NCBI GenBank assembly: GCA_018830365.1 | Contig: JAHJSK010000090.1 | Span: 1-8,763, forward strand | DNA from: Patescibacteria group bacterium | GTDB taxonomy: Bacteria > Patescibacteriota > Minisyncoccia > Minisyncoccales > CG1-02-41-26 | Direction of reading: 5' to 3' | Length of the DNA stretch: 8,763 bases | Shown: one piece after another, positions 5,533-8,763 of the stretch | Numbering within the stretch: position 1 is the first letter of the stretch | Layout: every line of letters begins with the position of its first letter | The notes under the pieces: model-generated | Told to the model about the DNA's origin: nothing | The model's database searches: none | Seen by the model: the letters and a program-made list of their open reading frames with translations, nothing else | Program-made: the position numbers and the translations under genes

Positions 5533-6531
5533 ATGACTTCATCCTGATTGCTGGTCTTACCTTAGGCCCCCATTAGGGAGACTTCGGGCACTACCAACTT
5601 TTCTGATGTGACAGGCGGTGAGTACAAGAGCCAGTGACATATTCATCGCGGTATGGCTGACCCGCGATTACTAGCGATTCCAACTTCATGAGGTCGAATT
5701 GCAGACCTCAATCCGAACTGAGACTGGTTTTGATGGGATTAGCTCCACGTTACCGTTTGGCAACCCATTGTACCAGCCATTGTATCACGCGTGCGGCCCA
5801 GGGCATAAGGACCATGCGGATTTGGCGTCGTCCTCTTCTTCCTCCACGTTGACCGCGGCAGTCCTCTATGATACTTGAAACATAGAGCGAGGGTTTCGCA
5901 GGTTTGTCCATTTAAGGAGGCGCTTCACAGCACCTGCTGACGACAACCATGCAGCACCTGTACCAAATGCCTTGCGGAGGCCTAAGTTTCCCTAAGCTTT
6001 CATTTGGCATGTCAAGCCCTGGTAAGGTTCTTCGCTTACCATCGAATTAAGCCACGTGATCCACCGCTTGTGTGGCTCCCCGTCTATTCCTTTGAGTTTC
6101 AACGTTGCCGTCGTACTTTCCAGGCGGGACGCTTAACGCGTTAGCTTCGCCAATGAAAGGGTCGACACTTCCACTAGCCAGCGTCCATCGTTTACAGCTA
6201 GGACTACACAGGTATCTAATCTGTTTTGCTACCCTAGCTTTCGCCAATCAGCGTCAGGAATGTTTTAGTCAGCTGCCTTCGCTTTTGGTGTTCCGTGCGA
6301 TATCAACGGATTTCACCCCTACACCGCACGTTCCGCTGGCTTCTAACATCCTCAATTTTATTAGTTTTTTCTATAATTCCAATGTTAAGCACTGGAAATT
6401 TAACAGAAAACTTAATGAAACGCCTTAAGGCTCTTTACGCCCAATAAATCCGGATAACACTAGGGGCTCACGTCTTACCGATGCTTCTGGCACGTGATTA
6501 GCAGCCCCTTATTCCTCTAGTACGATCAAGA

Positions 6532-7048
6532 TGGTTGGGTTTTTAGGTTCCTTAGTTCTAGTCTTTAGGGTATTTAGAATTATAGGTTACTTGGGTTGTA
6601 ATTGCGAATTTACCCATGAAACCTATTTACCTAAATAACCTAATTTCCTAGAATTTCAACCAAACATTTATCAATGAAGATAATTGCTTGCCTAAAATTT
6701 CATACTCGCTCCTAAAATAATCAAATTTATTATTCGTCAAATAACTCAAATCAAAGGAGAATTGTAAATGCACTTGCATTTCATCAACCGATGCTTTCGC
6801 TATTCCTAAATATCGTAAATATTCTTTTTTGAATTTTTTACGAGCAAATCCTTCTGCGATATTTGTTGGAATAGATTTTGACGCTCTTCGCATCTGCCCG
6901 CCTAATTCTATTTTATCAGGCAAAGGAAATTTTAAAGTAAGTTGATGAATTTCCAGCGCTAATTTATAACCTCTTTGATAAACTTCTAGGTCTTTATAAG
7001 TTTTAATCATGCCTTTATTTTAATCCATGAAACCCAAAAATCCAACCA
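6532..7048 (-). mobile_element. Intervening sequence in 16S helix 17 (V3), encodes an IVP
   Basis: The insert extends h17: CTCTAG (7058-7063) pairs with CTAGAG (6515-6520), and above it an 18-nt arm at 7031-7048 pairs with 6532-6549 with one mismatch and one G.U. The open frame lies in the loop. Between the stop codon and the inner arm are nested inverted repeats (TAGGTT/AACCTA, GGGT/ACCC), and a 10-nt direct repeat CCATGAAACC flanks the gene (6614-6623 and 7025-7034). The layout resembles IVS elements of 23S rRNA that are cut out by RNase III without rejoining. No group I core signature is present here. Confidence 0.82.
6648..7010 (-). CDS. Four-helix-bundle S23/IVP protein in the h17 insertion
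   Basis: This 120-residue protein has the pattern of the 23S rRNA-intervening-sequence protein family: KTYKDLEVYQRGYKLALEIHQLT at the N-terminus, then the family core RRASKSIPTNIAEGFARK (41-58), then EYLRYLGIAKASVDEMQVHL and a last helix. Family members are small, form four-helix bundles that assemble into rings, and were first found inside rRNA insertions; their function is unresolved. Length and motif are complete. The gene lies within an rRNA transcript, so its mRNA must come from the precursor or the excised fragment. No clear Shine-Dalgarno sequence precedes the ATG. It shares the NIAEG core with the V1 copy, but most other residues differ, which suggests separate acquisition. Confidence 0.9.
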   Translation of the reverse strand: MIKTYKDLEVYQRGYKLALEIHQLTLKFPLPDKIELGGQMRRASKSIPTNIAEGFARKKFKKEYLRYLGIAKASVDEMQVHLQFSFDLSYLTNNKFDYFRSEYEILGKQLSSLINVWLKF

Positions 7049-7135
7049 CCCTTTATCCTAGAGAAAAGCGGTTTACAACCCGAAGGCCTTCTTCCCGCAC
7101 GCGGCGTCGCTCGGTCAGGCTTTCGCCCATTGCCG

Positions 7136-7166
<31 letters not shown>

Positions 7167-7434
7167 GAGGCCCGTATCTCAATGCCTCCGTTGGGGGTCA
7201 CGCTCTCACGCCCCCTACCTGTCATTGCCTTGGTAAGCCATTACCTTACCAACAAGCTGATAGGCCGCAATCCGCTCTCTAACCGGCAAACTTGCGTTCA
7301 CCTTTACTCTATTCAATTTTGCTAGGCAAATTTGAATAGAGACCATCAGGAATTAGCCCCGATTTCTCGGGGTTATGCCTGTGTTAGAGGCGCGTAAACT
7401 GCGTATTACTAACTCGTTCGCCGCTCGCCTTCGA

Positions 7435-7868
7435 CTCGAACAATTAACACTTAACTTTTTACAATTAGCTATTTTTTAATTTTTTTGAAAAACCGCCAAG
7501 CTGTTTAGCAATTTTTTCCGCTAACTCTACTATTGTCTTAAAGGAACTATTACTGATAAATTTATTTTCAAAAGCAATATCCAAAGCAGCTGCGCATTCA
7601 TTAATTGAACCTAAAGAATTTTCAATATAACGATTAAAATCTTTATCAGATTTTTTTGCCGAACCCTCGGCAATATTCAATGAAATTGACAACGCCGCTC
7701 TGGTTAATTGCTTTTTTAATTCCTCGTTATCGCGAGGAAAATCTTTCGCAATACTAATTACTTGCTTATAAAAATTTTTAGAATCTCTATAAACAATAAA
7801 ATCTAAAAAACGGAATGTTTTCATAGTTTTACAGTTAAGTGCTAATTGCTAAATGTTAATTGTTCGAG
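7435..7868 (-). mobile_element. Intervening sequence in 16S helix 6 (V1), encodes an IVP
   Basis: Arms 7435-7449 and 7854-7868 are perfectly complementary over 15 nt (CTCGAACAATTAACA and its complement) and continue outward through the h6 stem (GCCTTTGG with TCGAAGGC) for a total of about 27 bp with two G.U pairs. A second inner pairing of CACTTAACT (7448-7456 with 7833-7841) is possible. A stem this long is a likely RNase III target. The flank has a repetitive TTAAC/TTAGC make-up. The coding frame fills the loop. Confidence 0.85.
7465..7824 (-). CDS. Four-helix-bundle S23/IVP protein in the h6 insertion
   Basis: This 119-residue protein contains the S23/IVP core TRAALSISLNIAEGSAKK (41-58) with amphipathic helices before and after (FIVYRDSKNFYKQVISIAKDF; DKDFNRYIENSLGSINECAAAL). 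It is full length for the family, and the NIAEG motif falls at the same residue number (50-54) as in the second copy. The rest of the sequence is quite different, including an FRFLDFIVYRD start in place of KTYKDLEVYQR. The ATG lies within the inner part of the insertion, with GTAAAACT before it and no Shine-Dalgarno sequence. Nothing indicates a nuclease or transposase activity, so how the element moves is unclear. Confidence 0.9.
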   Translation of the reverse strand: MKTFRFLDFIVYRDSKNFYKQVISIAKDFPRDNEELKKQLTRAALSISLNIAEGSAKKSDKDFNRYIENSLGSINECAAALDIAFENKFISNSSFKTIVELAEKIAKQLGGFSKKLKNS

Positions 7869-7899
7869 CCAAAGGCTCGCACGACTTGCATGCCTTATC

Positions 7900-7939
<40 letters not shown>

Positions 7940-8069
7940 AAAAAAATGCTCAAATTTTCAAGCTATAAGCCCTAAAAGAAAACCTTTGGTTTTCTACGGG
8001 CAAGTAGCGTAGAAAATTTTTGCTACATGATTCTGCAATGTTTGCTAATGCTCACAAAACAGAACCAAT

Positions 8070-8114
8070 ATCGGAGCAACTTAAAAAAATCAAAGTAAAT
8101 TTTAAAAGAACAAC
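8070..8114 (-). other. Leader arm of the pre-16S processing stem
   Basis: 8070-8094 pairs perfectly with 4572-4596 and 8106-8114 with 4562-4570. An 11-nt against 1-nt internal loop separates the two blocks. This is the expected RNase III substrate for releasing pre-16S RNA. Confidence 0.85.
8100..8112 (-). promoter_or_regulatory. boxA-like antitermination site
   Basis: TGTTCTTTTAAAA, shortly after the expected transcription start, resembles the boxA element of rRNA leaders (TGYTCTTTRAAAA type), which binds Nus factors to prevent early termination. It would matter here because the transcript carries strong hairpins. Confidence 0.55.
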
Positions 8115-8125
8115 TTAATGCTTGC

Positions 8126-8153
8126 ATATTATCTTGTATATTTTCAATGTCAA
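8126..8153 (-). promoter_or_regulatory. 16S rRNA promoter
   Basis: Perfect TTGACA (8148-8153), a 16-nt spacer and TAATAT (8126-8131; GATAAT is an overlapping alternative) lie about 180 nt before the mature 16S 5' end, with an A/T-rich upstream flank. Confidence 0.75.
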
Positions 8154-8188
8154 TAGTGATAACTTTGAATTGCGAAATGTCTTGCGCA

Positions 8189-8209
8189 AAAAGAGGTCCG
8201 ACCTCTTTT
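8189..8209. terminator. Symmetric hairpin AAAAGAGGT/ACCTCTTTT
   Basis: A 9-bp stem with a 3-nt loop carries A-runs and T-runs on its arms, so it could terminate transcripts from either side. It lies just upstream of the 16S promoter and may shield it from readthrough from the gene at 8464. It belongs to the same palindrome family as 4402-4416. Confidence 0.5.
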
Positions 8210-8210
8210 A

Positions 8211-8241
8211 ACCTGTCTGCCGACAGGCAGGTCTGTTTTTT
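8211..8241 (+). repeat. Palindrome of the CCTGTCTGCCGACAGGCAGG type followed by a T-run
   Basis: A 9-bp hairpin with one G.U pair and a CCGA loop is followed by CTGTTTTTT. It has terminator form on the + strand, but no + strand gene precedes it, so it is more likely a dispersed intergenic palindrome. Confidence 0.5.
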
Positions 8242-8252
8242 ATTCGGTTTAA

Positions 8253-8281
8253 AGAGGTCGGGTCTCTTGAAATCTTGCATT
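8253..8281 (-). repeat. 29-nt repeat, inverted copy of 4388-4416
   Basis: Reverse complement of the 4388-4416 segment with about one mismatch. It lies upstream of the 16S promoter and so outside the rRNA transcript. Confidence 0.75.
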
Positions 8282-8344
8282 TCGTAATTCCAAAGTAATT
8301 TAGAATTTTGAATTTTGCTGGACGCCTTTTGGCGGACTCCCCGT

Positions 8345-8370
8345 TGTCAAATGTCAAATGTCAAATGTCA
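8345..8370 (+). repeat. Heptamer tandem repeat (TGTCAAA)3 plus partial unit
   Basis: Three full copies of TGTCAAA and a TGTCA end. Unit length and placement next to the 29-nt repeat mirror the CTTTCAA repeat at 4421-4441. There are no CRISPR-like spacers. Confidence 0.85.
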
Positions 8371-8409
8371 TTTATTGTTTTGCGTTTTAATAAAATTTTA
8401 TATAAATGC

Positions 8410-8441
8410 AAAAAAATTGGGCGATCACTTTGACTGCCCAA
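8410..8441 (-). terminator. Terminator of the 8464-8718 gene
   Basis: On the minus strand TTGGGC (8436-8441) pairs with GCCCAA (8417-8422) and is followed by a run of T, 22 nt after the stop codon. It separates this gene from the 16S unit. Confidence 0.8.
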
Positions 8442-8463
8442 GACACCACATTGCTTCTGCAAA

Positions 8464-8718
8464 TTAATCCTCTATTGGGAAAATCAGCATGAGTTCAAGG
8501 TGGTGTTTAATTGTGCCACAACGGGAATCCTTTCCTATGGCCTCAATCCCTCTTATAACGCCAGCCCCTCCCATGATTTCTTCAATGTTACCCGTTGCGA
8601 CACATCGGCCATTTCCAAAAATACTCACTTTTGCTTTGCGTTTTGGCTCTTTCTCGTCCGGCTCGATCTTTATTCCGAGACCTTTTAAAAGTCCAATTAT
8701 CTGTTCCATCTTTTCCAT
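8464..8718 (-). CDS. Hypothetical protein of 84 residues with a strong Shine-Dalgarno site
   Basis: I do not recognise this protein. It starts MEKMEQIIGLLKGLGIKI, a likely amphipathic helix, followed by a charged linker (EPDEKEPKRKAK) and a compact, glycine-rich, probably beta-strand part (VSIFGNGRCVATGNIEEIMGGAGVIRGIEAI) with two cysteines that form no metal motif. There is no signal peptide or membrane segment. The start is set by AAGGAGGTG (8724-8732) six nt before the ATG at 8718; an upstream in-frame ATG at 8736 overlaps that site and is less likely. Base composition is less AT-rich than its neighbours. The perfect Shine-Dalgarno site differs from every other gene in the window and from the 16S 3' end, which may mean recent acquisition. 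Confidence 0.75.
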   Translation of the reverse strand: MEKMEQIIGLLKGLGIKIEPDEKEPKRKAKVSIFGNGRCVATGNIEEIMGGAGVIRGIEAIGKDSRCGTIKHHLELMLIFPIED

Positions 8719-8763
8719 AATTTCACCTCCTTCCATATTTATGATTTATGCATTGTGAAAAAA

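Larger units (their letters stand above)
7946..8125 (-). other. 16S rRNA leader region
   Basis: About 180 nt lie between the promoter and the mature 5' end. They carry the boxA-like site, the leader arm of the processing stem, and a perfect 8-bp hairpin AGAAAACC/GGTTTTCT (7977-7995) just before the mature 5' end. An open frame runs across this region on the minus strand but has no family resemblance and overlaps the promoter and boxA-like site, so it is not called. Confidence 0.7.

Noticed and set aside
6105..6428. Open frame on the + strand opposite the 16S gene
   Set aside because: It lies wholly antisense to conserved rRNA sequence and resembles no protein family; the same holds for 6047-6247 on the minus strand and 7027-7236 on the + strand.
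8023..8280. 85-codon minus-strand frame upstream of 16S
   Set aside because: It covers the rRNA promoter, boxA-like site, processing stem and intergenic palindromes; no protein features.
8345..8370. Heptamer arrays as a CRISPR
   Set aside because: Units are 7 nt with no spacers; simple tandem repeats.
8489..8758. + strand frames opposite the 8464-8718 gene
   Set aside because: They are shadows of the minus-strand gene, which has a clear Shine-Dalgarno site and terminator.

Overview
This 8.8 kb AT-rich window looks like a member of the Candidate Phyla Radiation (Patescibacteria), most likely Parcubacteria or a close relative. The reasons are a 16S rRNA gene with many changes at near-universal positions and several insertions, an archaeal-type SepCysS gene, A/T-only start regions for most genes, and heptamer and palindrome repeats between genes. 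The lineage call is inference; no tree or search was run.

Left part (1-4285, + strand): the C-terminal end of a DUF4143-type ATPase; a small ORF possibly derived from a RhuM protein; a first NYN-domain protein; a single-domain asparaginase-like protein; a 37-codon fragment duplicating the 5' end of the downstream SepCysS gene; a Nudix-like protein overlapping a second NYN-domain protein; and a complete SepCysS (Sep-tRNA:Cys-tRNA synthase). Each NYN gene is followed by a hairpin and then by a left-pointing promoter-like element carrying a 9-nt DnaA-box-like match.

Right part (4527-8153, - strand): one solitary 16S rRNA transcription unit with promoter, boxA-like site, a leader/trailer processing stem (25 + 9 bp) and a terminator directly after it. 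No tRNA or 23S gene follows within the unit. The gene spans about 3.2 kb because of three ORF-bearing insertions: (i) an IVS in the V1 hairpin (h6) encoding a four-helix-bundle S23/IVP protein; (ii) an IVS in h17 (V3) encoding a second such protein; (iii) a 770-nt group I intron, for which all core helices P1-P10 can be drawn by eye, placed exactly after U1498 in the decoding site and carrying a LAGLIDADG endonuclease ORF in P8. Removing all three leaves about 1,505 nt, the normal size of a 16S rRNA.

The rRNA itself is unusual. Near-universal pairs in the decoding helix and 530 loop are replaced by other Watson-Crick pairs (U1404-A1497, A522-U527, U505-A526), and the 3' end lacks the CCUCC anti-Shine-Dalgarno core. 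Most genes here show no Shine-Dalgarno sequence, yet the last one (8464-8718) has a perfect one. The intron sits inside the site of a widely used 16S PCR primer, so such an organism would be missed by standard surveys.

The intergenic stretches around the 16S unit hold a shared inverted repeat, small palindromes, heptamer repeats and terminators but no credible genes.
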